NCBI RefSeq assembly: GCF_030848805.1
Contig: NC_092360.1
Span: 20,377,701 to 20,441,700, forward strand
From: Temnothorax longispinosus
Lineage: Eukaryota > Arthropoda > Insecta > Hymenoptera > Formicidae
Reading direction: 5' to 3'
Length of the DNA stretch: 64,000 bases
Shown: positions 36,601-46,682 of the stretch, in pieces
Layout: each line of letters begins with the position of its first letter
Position numbering within the stretch: position 1 is the stretch's first letter
The notes under the pieces: generated by a model
What the model saw: the letters and a program-made list of their open reading frames with translations, nothing else
What the model was told of the DNA's origin: nothing
The model's database searches: none
Program-made: the position numbers and the translations under genes

Positions 36601-37557
36601 GAATGGCAGTCTTAGGTGGACTTTTATATGCTGTTGGTGGTCACGACTGTCGTTGTTTTCTTAATGCGGTAGAGAGATGGGATCCGGGAACAAGTCAGTG
36701 GAGTTCAATATGTCCTATGTCCGTACAAAGATGTGGAGTCGGTGTAGCTGTGTTAAATGATAAGTAAGTCTTTACAGATAAATTATTAAGTTTATATGTC
36801 ATATCTGTTTTCAATCATTTTAATTTTTTTTTTTAGTACGGGTCTTCGTATAAATATTGTTTTATTAACTTTAAATCTGATTAAATATTAAATTTTTTAA
36901 AATAAATAAATTTGATATTAAATTTTTTATGATGTTTTAGATTGTATGCCGTAGGAGGAGCAGCAGATTTCATTTCCTGCTTAAATACAGTAGAATGTTA
37001 CGATCCGCACACGAACAAATGGACACCGTGCGCACCTATGTCGAAGAGACGAGACGGCGTAGGCGTAGGAGTAGTGAATGGTTGTCTTTATGCACTCGGT
37101 GGTCACGACAATTCACTTGGCAGTTCCAATGTTATCATATTCGACTGTGTAGAAAGGTATAACGCCGCTGTTACATTATATGTTAAAACTTTCAAGTTAT
37201 ATATAATGCGATGTAACAATTTAGATATGATCCTAAAACCGATACGTGGACTATGGTTGCGCCAATGAGTGTGCCCCGGAGTGAAGTTGGTGTGTGCGTA
37301 TTAGGTGACCGACTTATGGCCGTGGGAGGATACGACGGCCATCAAATTCTCACACTAGTGGAAGCCTACAATCCACATATCAACGAATGGGAACCTGTGA
37401 GTGTATAAACTATTCCTGTAATTGAAAATGGTAAATAGAAATAATTGTAAATGTATTTTGTAAATTTAAACCTTTTTTATGTTTATAGGTTGCTCCTCTT
37501 AAGGTTGGCCGTTGGGGACCCTGTGTTGTTGTAAAAAATTTAACCAATAACATGTAG
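33642..37557 (+). pseudogene. KLHL1/4/5-like tandem copy B (one-base frameshift)
   Basis: Same ten-exon plan as copy A: 33642-33744, 34141-34302, 34458-34771, 34989-35084, 35155-35344, 36272-36501, 36601-36763, 36941-37156, 37225-37396, 37489-37557. Exon 6 is 230 bases instead of 231: the run after gtagtcgat is five A where copies A and C have six, so translation stops at once in the second Kelch blade. All other exons keep length modulo three and splice sites. A 773 bp element sits in intron 5. Either a recent null allele or a homopolymer base-call error; everything else, including loop differences from copy A, looks maintained. If the base is restored the protein would be 571 residues. Confidence 0.75.
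35376..36148. mobile_element. 773 bp TIR element with TA duplication in KLHL copy B intron 5
   Basis: Ends AGGAGGTTCTACAG and CTGTAGAACCTCCT, flanked by TA on both sides (35374-35375, 36149-36150). Copies A and C have the empty site attatttaatattaat at the same point of the intron. TA duplication fits the Tc1/mariner group. No transposase frame seen, so non-autonomous. Confidence 0.85.
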
Positions 37558-38657
37558 ATTATTTTTACTAAACGATCAGTAATTGCACTTGCTAATTATG
37601 CAAATTTATCGTTAAAATTAATCTTTAAATACATAATTTTTTGTAGAATTCCATTTTTTAGTAAATAATGATTGATTAAAGAATTCTAAAAGAGATATTT
37701 AAAAAATTCTTTACTGAGTTGAACCCTCTCAAGGAAAGGGAAAAAGGACCAAAAAAGATTTTTTACAGATATACAAAGCCACGTGTTGAACTTCATAAGG
37801 AAAGTACACAAACCAGTAAAAATTGCTTCAAATATATGTAAAGCTGTGCTTCGAAAGGTGCCATTTCACGTTGACGCTCGACGCTTATTTTCAGCGAGCA
37901 AAAATCATCAAAAATAATATATTTTGGTAAATCTGAAGGTTTTATAATATAACTTTTCATTCGATTATGTATCAATTTATCTACTGATAAATGTAAACAG
38001 TTAAAGATTTGACTTCAGTTGACAATGTTGACATTCGTACAAGAGAAATGTCGCGACATTGCATCTCTTCGCTGTAGGCAGCTATAATGCCAGTGCCATG
38101 TGTTCGCGTGAGGTTATGTATTGTGTTTACGTTGAAAAATAGTAGAAGGTAACAAACAATTTCGATAATGAGAGATTTGCTTGCAAAAGAATAGTGCTGT
38201 GGAAAGAAAACCCTACACGGCGCGAAAGGCCGACAAGAAACGTGACAATTCATCAACTTTTGATTGAATTCTTAGTCTTATTAAGTACACGTCGTTTTGT
38301 CTTATACTTAACAAGTGCTAGAAGAATCAAACAATGTTATTTTCAGTTTTTTGAATTTGTTTCTTTACAGACAGTGAGTGAAATTCTCGAAAAATGTATG
38401 TTTTCGGTACAATTTCCCATAAAACCTACGTTAAAAATGCCAACTTTGAGATTTAATATCTCAAAAACTAGACGTCAAATCTTTTCAAAATTGCAAATTT
38501 AAGTGTGTGTGTGTATTATTTAGGTATTCTTTATAACATATTTTTAATTCAGATTTTTTTCTTTGACATGCTCTGATGGCCAAACTACCTTAGGTATAAG
38601 CAATCTTTTGATTCAACCTCGCATCCAAAGCGAACAGCTTTTGAAGTAGTGCCCACA
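37558..38657. other. Spacer before KLHL copy C, not shared with A or B
   Basis: Similarity to the copy A 3' flank ends near 37600 (after aattatgcaa), and similarity to the A/B promoter begins again only at cccacaATG (about 38652). The roughly 1 kb between is unique in the window and AT-rich, with no gene recognised. It includes a gt microsatellite near 38503-38514. Confidence 0.5.
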
Positions 38658-41600
38658 ATGTCATGCGTGTCCATCTCGCCGAAGCACGCGGAAAGTAGCC
38701 TCCAAATTATGGAGAGTTATCTGCATAAGCAACAGCTGACAGACGTCACGCTGATCGCGGGTGAGTGTACCCGCCCTTTACCGGGCTCCGCGATGCTTTT
38801 TGGTTTGATAACAACGCACCTATGTGTCAACTGTCAATTGGACTTGTAATGATTCAGATGATAATGGTCAAATCAAATGTTTTCATTAATAAAAACGAGG
38901 AGAGTTATTATTTTTACCCAATATGTTTACATAAAATGTGCATTTTCTAATATAATTTTATGTATATTTTTATTATAATTAAGAGATTCGAGAGAAATTC
39001 TTTTTATTGTTAAAAGTTGTTATTCAAAGTTTTTAACCAGTAAAAATTGAAGAGAGAGTATATTTTCTACACAACATATTGAAAATATTCTTCACACTCG
39101 ATGAACTTGTGACGTTCCATTTCTCATATTTTCTTTCTCTGTTCTGTGCTTTTCTTAGGAAATAAGCGTGTCCCAGCTCATCGATTAGTACTCAGTGCTG
39201 GTTCAGAATATTTTGCTGCCATGTTCACAAACTCTCTGCGAGAGTCGGCACAAAATGAAATAGAATTAATGGATGTTGATGGAGATGCTTTATGGGCTTT
39301 GGTTCTTTATTGTTATACAAGTAATTTTGCTTGAGAAGATGTTTCATGTAAGAAAACATTTCACGAATATTAACGTTACGATAAAGGCATTTGCAGATAT
39401 TTTTTTAAGTCGTTCTTGTTAATTTCTGGATTTCTTGTCAATTCTTAATAACGTGTTCTTTTGTATACTTGCAGGTTGCATAGAATTACAGGAAGATAGC
39501 GTAGAGACTCTACTTGTAACAGCATGTTTGTTACAATTGAATCCAGTTATTAAAGCGTGCTGTCAGTTTCTCGTCAAACAACTTCACCCAAGCAACTGTC
39601 TGGGTATACGGATGTTCGCCGATACGCAGGGTTGTTCGGAATTGGTTGAATACGCACATGCATACACTACCGAACATTTCATGGAAGTTACAAAAAATCA
39701 AGAATTCTTACTGCTATCTGCCAATGAAGTTGCGAAGTTACTTGAGTCTGAGGATCTTAATGTTCCGTCGGAAGAAACTATCTTTCATGTAAGACAACTG
39801 TTTGTTGAGCGAACCAATTTATATGAAATATTAAGGAGCAGATGTTACCATAGCGATAAGTTTTTTACAGCTATACTATTGATCATAAATATACAAATAT
39901 GTATTTCTATAATTGTTTGAGCAAATATTTCATACAAATGCAATTAAAATAACTAAGCTGAGATACAGAATAAATTGAATCGTTATTGTTTTATTATTAT
40001 TTCAGGCTCTAGTGACTTGGCTGGAACACGATCCAGAAAACAGGAGCAAAGATGCCAGTAAATTATTAGGTTTAGTCAAATTACCATTGCTATCACCCGC
40101 CGTAAGTCCGACAGCTCAATTTTTTTTTACTCGACAGAACTTGTACATTAGCACTAATAAATCAAAACAGTTTATAGCTGACAATATTGAGAGTAACGAA
40201 ATGTTCAAAGACCAAAGAATGTCGCAGGAATTAGTAATGGAAGCATTGAAGTATCATTTGCTGCCTGATCGAAGACCTTTGCTTCAAACAGGCAGAACGA
40301 AACCCAGAAAAGCCACTCTGGGTACGTTGTTAGCTATCGGAGGGAATGACGATAATGAAGGTAATTTATTATATCCAAAATGAATTATTTAATATTAATC
40401 GCATAACTGATAATTAATCGATCACATGTAATGTAATGTAAAGAAAATATATTATGCCAATATTGTCGCACTATTTTACTTTTTTCAAGCGAAATAATTT
40501 GCAACGTACTTTCTAGATGCAACATCTATAGAGGCATTTTCATTACGCGATAATGCCTGGAAATCTTTAGCAGCCATGAGCTACAGAATAGAATTTGGCG
40601 CAGTGGTAGTCGATAAAAAATTGATTATCGCGGGCGGTATGGACGGTATGGACAATTTTAAAACATTGAACACAGTAGAATGCCTCGATTTCTCCACTCT
40701 TACGTGGAGCACTCTACCACCTATGAATGTTCATCGACAAGGATTAGGTATGTGCAAATGCATGAGAATTTGCAAAATTAATGTGCAATTTATTTCATTT
40801 ATTCATAATCAAACCCTAGCAAATACGTTATAATATTCTTTCTCAGGAATGGCAGTCTTAGGTGGACTTTTATATGCTGTTGGTGGTCACGACGGTCGTT
40901 GTTTTCTTAATGCGGTAGAGAGATGGGATCCGGGAACAGGTCAGTGGAGTTCAATATGTCCTATGTCCGTACAAAGAGCTGGAGTCGGTGTAGCTGTGTT
41001 AAATGATTACCGTCTTTACAGATAACAGAATAAATAAATTTTTTTTTGTCAGTCAGATAATAAACAACAATAGGAATATTGATCGACTTTATTATACTGG
41101 CCATTATAATCGCCAAGACAATACAACCACGATTTTGGTTCGATTATCGTCAAGACACTTTTTTAAACTAATATAAACTGATGTAATCTTTGATACTTAT
41201 ATACGAGCATTTCATTTAAATAATTAAAACGTCAGTTTATATTGGTTAAAAAAAAGCGTCTTGACGATAATCGAACCAAAATCGTGGTTGTATTGTCTTG
41301 GCGATTATAATGGTCAGTAGAGTCGATTAATATTCCTATTGTTTTTTACAGATAAATTATTAAATTTATATGTCATATCTGTTTTCAACCATTTTAATTT
41401 CCTTTTTAGTACGTGTCTTCGTGTAAATATTATTTTATTAACTTTAAATCTGATTAAATATTAAATCTTTTATCATGTTTTAGATTGTATGCCGTAGGAG
41501 GAAGAGATTTCAGTTCCTGCTTAAATACAGTAGAATGTTACGATCCGCACACGAACAAATGGACACCGTGCGTACCTATGTCGAAGAGACGAGGCGACGT

Positions 41601-42099
41601 AGGCGTAGGAGTAGTGAATGGTTGTCTTTATGCACTCGGTGGTGTCGACGATTTACTTACCAATCTCAATGAAACTAGCAGATTCGACTGTGTAGAAAGG
41701 TATAAAGCCGCTGTTACATTATATGTTAAAACTTTCAAGTTATATATAATGCGATGTAACAATATAGATATGATCCTAAAACCGATACGTGGATTATGGT
41801 TGCGCCAATGAGTGTGCCCCGGAGTAGAGTTGGTGTGTGCGTATTAGGTGACCGACTTATGGCCGTGGGAGGAGATGACGGCCAACAATATCTCACACTA
41901 GTGGAAGCCTATGATCCACATCTCAACGAATGGGAACCTGTGAGTGTATAAACTATTCCTGTAATTGAATATGGTAAATAGAAATAATTGTAAATGTATT
42001 TTGTAAACTTAAACTCTTTTATGTTTGTAGGTTGCTCTTCTTAAGGATGGCTATGCGGGACCCTGTGTTGTTGTAAAAAATTTAACCAATAACATGTAG
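38658..42099 (+). pseudogene. KLHL1/4/5-like tandem copy C (splice donor lost)
   Basis: Exons by alignment to copy A: 38658-38760, 39159-39320, 39475-39788, 40006-40101, 40171-40360, 40517-40747, 40847-41009, 41484-41699, 41768-41939, 42031-42099. All lengths keep the frame, but the exon 7 donor (gataa|gtaagtc in A and B) reads gattaccgtc here, so the frame runs into TAA within about five codons. A 320 bp hairpin element sits immediately downstream. Exon 2 also ends in A instead of G before gtaatt, changing Gly to Ser and weakening that donor. Translation would stop after the third Kelch blade unless another donor is used. The 5' flank differs wholly from A and B. Without the lesion the product would be 571 residues. 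Confidence 0.72.
41025..41344. mobile_element. 320 bp hairpin element in KLHL copy C intron 7
   Basis: Inner arms AACAATAGGAATATTGATCG and its near-inverse ending near 41343 bound a long foldback (about 100 bp arms). The direct repeat TTTACAGATA flanks it at 41015-41024 and 41345-41354, as a target duplication of about 10 bp. Copies A and B carry one uninterrupted tttacagataaatt. Confidence 0.8.
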
Positions 42100-42471
42100 A
42101 TTATTTTTACTAAACGATCAGTAATTGGACTTGCTAATTATGCAATTTATATTTGTAATTACATATGATTTAGGTGTTTCAGAAATATGACAGATTCTGC
42201 TTTCTTGTGATATTGCATGCATGTTAAATTAGTTACATTATTTTCCTGAAACAATTTTAGATATATCTACATTTAAATAAGTATTTCTTCTTAGCATGTA
42301 ACAATTTTTATAGCATTTTTACATTTTTGTACTGTATTGAAAAAATTTCAGCCATTGTAACTATCAAACATTATATTTGACACTTGTTTGTACATGATGA
42401 TAATGATTAGTTCCTTTAAATCCCAAGTGGAACATAAGGTCTCCTATAAGGTTTCAGTAATCGGTTTAATC
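42100..42471 (+). other. 3' flank of KLHL copy C
   Basis: Duplicate of the copy A 3' flank with few changes, ending at gtttcagtaatcggtttaat, after which a MITE begins. Confidence 0.55.
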
Positions 42472-42713
42472 GCAGACAGCATGTCTAAAGAACATTGTAA
42501 AGACATCTTTAAGATAACTTTTAGATGTACGTGTCTAAGGCTGCGGTCCATTTGATGTTACAAGTGCTTCGAAGCGTTCTTTTTCTTCTTCTTTCTTCAT
42601 TGAAAGAAAGGAGAAGAAGAATGTTTCGAAGCATTTTTAGCATCAAATGGACCGCAGCAAGAGAAATCTTAAAGACGTCTTTACGACGTCTTTTGGATAT
42701 GCGTGTTGTCTGG
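42472..42713. mobile_element. MITE with a hairpin nested inside
   Basis: Ends gcagacagcatg and gcgtgttgtctggg, with aagacatctt / aaagacgtct inner arms. Similar ends appear near 62085 (gcatgcgtgctgtctgg). Within it, 42540-42658 is a separate near-perfect hairpin starting GCTGCGGTCCATTTGATG and ending CATCAAATGGACCGCAGC. Confidence 0.7.
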
Positions 42714-42740
42714 GTTGAAATAAAATATTATTGTAGTCTA

Positions 42741-42898
42741 TCCCTTACAGATATTTAATACTGTAAGTGATTATTTGGCTAGTGATTAATTACTTATTTT
42801 GAGTATTAAAAGTACTGTTTTTAATTATTTTAATACTCAAAATAAGTAATTAATTACTAGCCAAATAATCACTTACAGTATTAAATTTCTATAAGGGA
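42741..42898. repeat. Near-perfect foldback, 158 bp
   Basis: TCCCTTACAGATATTTAATA mirrors TATTAAATTTCTATAAGGGA, and the inner arms (actgtaagtgattatttggc and inverse) are almost perfect. The loop is near 42815-42830. Confidence 0.75.
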
Positions 42899-43631
42899 TT
42901 TTCATATCTATTAATCTTACAATTCAGATAATTGCATATATGTATATAAATATTTTACGCTTGTATATTAGATAACATATGTATTTTGATATGTGTTTAA
43001 AAATTTCTCGATAACATTTAGAATATCATCGTCTTTTAAATTATTATTTGTTGCCATTACAATTAAAGCGATATAAAAATTATTGTAATTACCAAAGATA
43101 AAGAACAATCCGGGAAAACAATTTTTTTATATATGCAATAAAAAAATACGTATAAGGAAAAGTCTTTAATAAATGTTTTCAAAATGTCAAAGTGTTTTTA
43201 TGAATTAATTTTATTTGTCAAACAATACAAAAAATATAAATATATTTTTCCAGCTGTTAAATAATTCGGAATAAAAAGATTAAAAACTAAATATTTATAT
43301 ATTTCGTTGTCCCTGATTTAATCTTCTTTCCTTATATATTAAACAATAAAAAAAATTTAATCTAATCTAATCTACATCTTACATCTATTTGATTTCTGTT
43401 CCCGTTGATCAAATTCGCGCGTTCCAAGAACCATCAAGAAAGGCGCGGCCTCCGAATTGTGCCATATATCGGGGTGATGACTGGAAACTTGTGGCTTTCC
43501 ATAGATTTAATATTTCGTGAATCGTGAGCTGCTCCGGTGGTCCGGTTGCTGCGACACCTCGATAAGCGCCGAGATTGGCTCGAGTGCACGTGAAATATTA
43601 ATTTCTCTTCCAAGAATCTCTTCCTCATGTG
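42899..43631. other. AT-rich spacer then leader of the 43.6 kb gene
   Basis: AT-rich to about 43370, then mixed composition up to the ATG at 43632. No other gene seen. The last 200 bases probably hold the promoter and leader of the small membrane-protein gene. Confidence 0.4.
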
Positions 43632-44184
43632 ATGAGCAGCGCATGTGAGGATTCGTGTCCTTGGACGAACTATTTGTCGGAGACGATCAATAAATGCGTG
43701 CTCAACTTGTTATCGTTGCTGTCGACGACATTCGGTCTAACCTTTAATTTCGGCGACATCGTCGTCCTCGATGACGAGACGTCGTTGAAGCTCCGCGAAT
43801 TCTTTCACGAGCTGGTAGCATTGCTCTCGTTCGACGATTTTCAGCTGCAGCTGCTCAAAGTCTTCCTGCTGACCCTCGTGGGCAGCGTGACGTTGATATT
43901 CGTTGCCTGGCACGTTTATGGCTCCAGAATTACGGAGCAATTCATGAAGACAGGTAAGATCGCGCGAACAAAGCGCATTTTCGTTTTGCGCGCAATAGCG
44001 TAAAAATGAATATAATATCTGCACCTTTATCTTATCTCAATATTACACTTGAGAAATATATAAATTGATAAAGGTATAATAATGTAAAAGTTAATGTTGA
44101 TTACTTTTAAACGGATTAATAACAATTTTTAAATATTTTATTTTTTTAGGCGCTTCTGAAGATTGTAATTCATCGACTGAGTAA
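43632..44184 (+). CDS. Small single-span membrane protein, unknown family
   Basis: Two exons, 43632-43953 and 44150-44184, join across GT/AG borders to 118 residues. A hydrophobic stretch LLKVFLLTLVGSVTLIFVAW near residues 75-94 is a likely membrane span. The N-terminal half is acidic and Leu-rich with four Cys (MSSACEDSC at the start), and the C-terminus is short and hydrophilic (EDCNSSTE). I do not recognise the family. Balanced composition, a clean splice to an in-frame short terminal exon, and position make it a likely real gene. Its stop lies 48 bases before the UBXN6 ATG with no obvious intervening promoter, so the two may share a transcript. Confidence 0.6.
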
Positions 44185-44232
44185 TATACTAGATACCTGA
44201 CTGGCTGGACAGCAATCTAACAAATATAAAAT

Positions 44233-46682
44233 ATGGCTGATAAAATCAAATCTTTCTTTCAAAAGAAGAAAACAAGCGCAAAATTTATGAAAGCGGGAAA
44301 GGGATACAAGTAATTGCGATAATAATATAAATTGTCGATAGAGATTTAGCGATGATGTCGATCGACAGATTAATTAATGACAATTCTACTATTTTGAATT
44401 TACTTTTATATATAGATTGACTGAGTCCACCAGTACTATATGTACTCCAACAGAGTCTAAAGGACCAATTAAGAGAACGGAACCTACAGAGGAAGCTAAG
44501 ACAGCAGGCCAAGCTGCTTTAGCAAGATTGGAAGCGAAGAAAACTGACAAACCAAGATTTAATACGTGCGTAACATTTAAAATCATTTTTACTTACTATG
44601 CATGTTTATACAAGATGTCAGGTAATAAGCAGATCACTTCTCGTGGGCAGATAGAGTGGATTAAACTGTATCAAAAAGTCCTTTATTGTTTTAGTTTCTT
44701 AATAATTAATTTCTTATTAATTATTTAGAAACTTACAAAACGGTAAAGGACTTTTTTATTCAGTTCAATCTGCTCTACTTGTCCATTAGAAGTGGTCCGC
44801 TTATTTTATTTGACTTCTTGTATATTATTATTAGCAATATCATTAGAGTTTTTGGTCGGTATTCATAGTTCGTTTTTATTTCAAGAGCATCTTAAGTAAT
44901 GTCTTAAGACGACCATCTGGTTTGAAGCGCTAAACAATAACGATTTTTATATATATTCTTTTAAACAGTTAGTGCTATCAATTTCATGTTTGTACATATT
45001 TTATTTATACTTTATAGAATATCCATGAATTTTTATATACAAAAAGAATATAAAATTGTCGAGATATCTACAACACGGGCAGTAGATGTCTTCACATTGA
45101 TTTTGTCGAATCGTCAACTGCCCTTGTAGATAATTTTATATTATTTTTGTATATATATCAAAATTCATGGATATTTTCTATAAAATATAAATAAAATATA
45201 TGTACAAAACATGAAGTTGATAGCACTAACTGTTAGAAAAAATGTATGAAAATCATTTTTCAGCGCTCTAACCAGGTGGTTTCCTTGAGATGTTAATATG
45301 ACTCTGTGATTGATTTATGACATCTTAAGATTGTACTTAAGACCTAGATTGTTTTAAATATAAGAACCGACTATATGTATACCATCCTTTGTTCTGTCAA
45401 TCTGATTAATATCGTGACTATTTACAGATCGTATGCTGCTATTCAAGCACGTGTTAAGCGTGAACTGGAATTGGAAAGAAAAGCACAGCAGAGTTTACAA
45501 CAGACGGAAGATACGACGTTGAAAGAGAAGAAAGATAAAGTTGTAGATCCATCTATTTTTGCAGTCACTGATGTGTTCTTCCGTTGCCCGTATTTATCCG
45601 ATGAGATATTGTTGCGGGATGAGTGGAAAAAGAAAATAAGAGAATTTCTGTATGAGCAGTTAATGGGCGAGGAAGCAGGATTAACAGCATGTCTAATTAT
45701 TCAGAGCTGCAATTTTGGAAAAGAAAAAATTGAAGGCTGTGTAGAAACACTTGGCAAATATTTGGACAATATTATTAACAATCCTGACGTCGAGAAGTAT
45801 TGGAAAATCAGAATGTGTAACAGAATATTCCAAGTAATACTGCATTTTGAATTGTTTGTTTAAAATAGTTTCAATAAATGTTAAAGAAGCTTACATACAT
45901 TATTATTTCAGGAAAAAGTTTTGCCTGTTGAAGGAGCACTAGATTTTTTAAAAGCAGCTGGTTTTGAACAGAAAAAATTGCTGCACAACGAGAACGAAGA
46001 AGATTTCTTAGTGTGGAGTCCTGATAATTGTAACATTGAAAATCTCATGATGTTGGATGAAGCATTAAGGTCTGCTGAGCCTATTCCTCTTGAGTTAGAC
46101 AGGAATTTACAAGTATTGATGCCTAGTCAAGCTCGTGTGAGAAATGAATTGCCACCTAGCTTCTTCACAATAACTCCGGAAGAAATAAAAAAGGAACAAC
46201 AGTTGCGGTAAGTTTATAACGTAATATATTTGATGGTAGGATTTTTCGGAATATCTAGATAATGTAATTAAATGGAAGCGTTGATTATTATTAGGACGGA
46301 AGCTGTAGAAAGAAACCAAATGTTAAGAACAAAGGCTATGAGGGAGAAGGAGGAGCAGCGTGTACTTAGGAGATATAAATTCGCCGTACTTCGCATTAAA
46401 TTTCCAGACGGAATAATATTGCAAGGTACTTTCTCGGTACATGAGAAGTTCCAGAATGTAATCGAATTTGTTACTGAAAATTTAGTCGATGATAAAGTGT
46501 CCTTTTTGCTGATAACACCGGATGGGATTAAGCTAGTAGAAGAATGCCATGCAAAGACACTTTTAGAATTACGATTAATTCCTACAGCTATATTGGAGTT
46601 CTCTTGGAATGTATCTGATAAAGAAATTATGCCTAAGAGATATTTGAAAGAAGATGTTCTTTGTTTTATACAACCAGTTTGA
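44233..46682 (+). CDS. UBXN6: UBX domain protein 6 (UBXD1), p97/VCP cofactor
   Basis: Cofactor of the p97/VCP ATPase in ER-associated degradation, endolysosomal sorting and clearance of damaged organelles. Exons: 44233-44309, 44416-44565, 45428-45833, 45912-46207, 46295-46682, giving 438 residues (human 441). The N-terminus MADKIKSFFQKKKTSAKF is the short VIM-like/basic start of the family. A PUB domain follows in exons 3-4 (CVETLGKYLDNIINNPDVEK and GALDFLKAAGFEQK), then a coiled, charged segment (TEAVERNQMLRTKAMREKEE) and a C-terminal UBX domain (LRIKFPDGIILQGTFSVHE). A poly-A signal AATAAA lies at 46896-46901. The large intron 2 holds two foldbacks. Intact. Confidence 0.93.
44622..44798. 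repeat. Diverged foldback in UBXN6 intron 2
   Basis: ggtaataagcagatcactt at the left and aagtggtccgcttatt at the right are imperfect inverse complements. The arms include aaaaagtccttta / aaaggactttttt. Older than its neighbours judging by mismatch. Confidence 0.55.
44852..45374. repeat. Foldback of the ggtattcatag family with a nested foldback
   Basis: The outer parts (ggtcggtattcatag ... cttaagtaatgtcttaagac, and atgacatcttaagattgtac ... ) match the elements at 29666-29793 and 61905-62053. Between about 44920 and 45290 a second inverted repeat (gttagtgctatcaa...ttgatagcactaac) has been inserted. It occupies UBXN6 intron 2 up to just before the exon 3 acceptor. Confidence 0.6.

Noticed and set aside
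28609..42099. KLHL array as an assembly artefact of one gene
   Set aside because: The copies carry different insertions at exact sites, many loop differences and different flanks, which collapsed or repeated haplotypes would hardly give; copy number still deserves read-depth confirmation.
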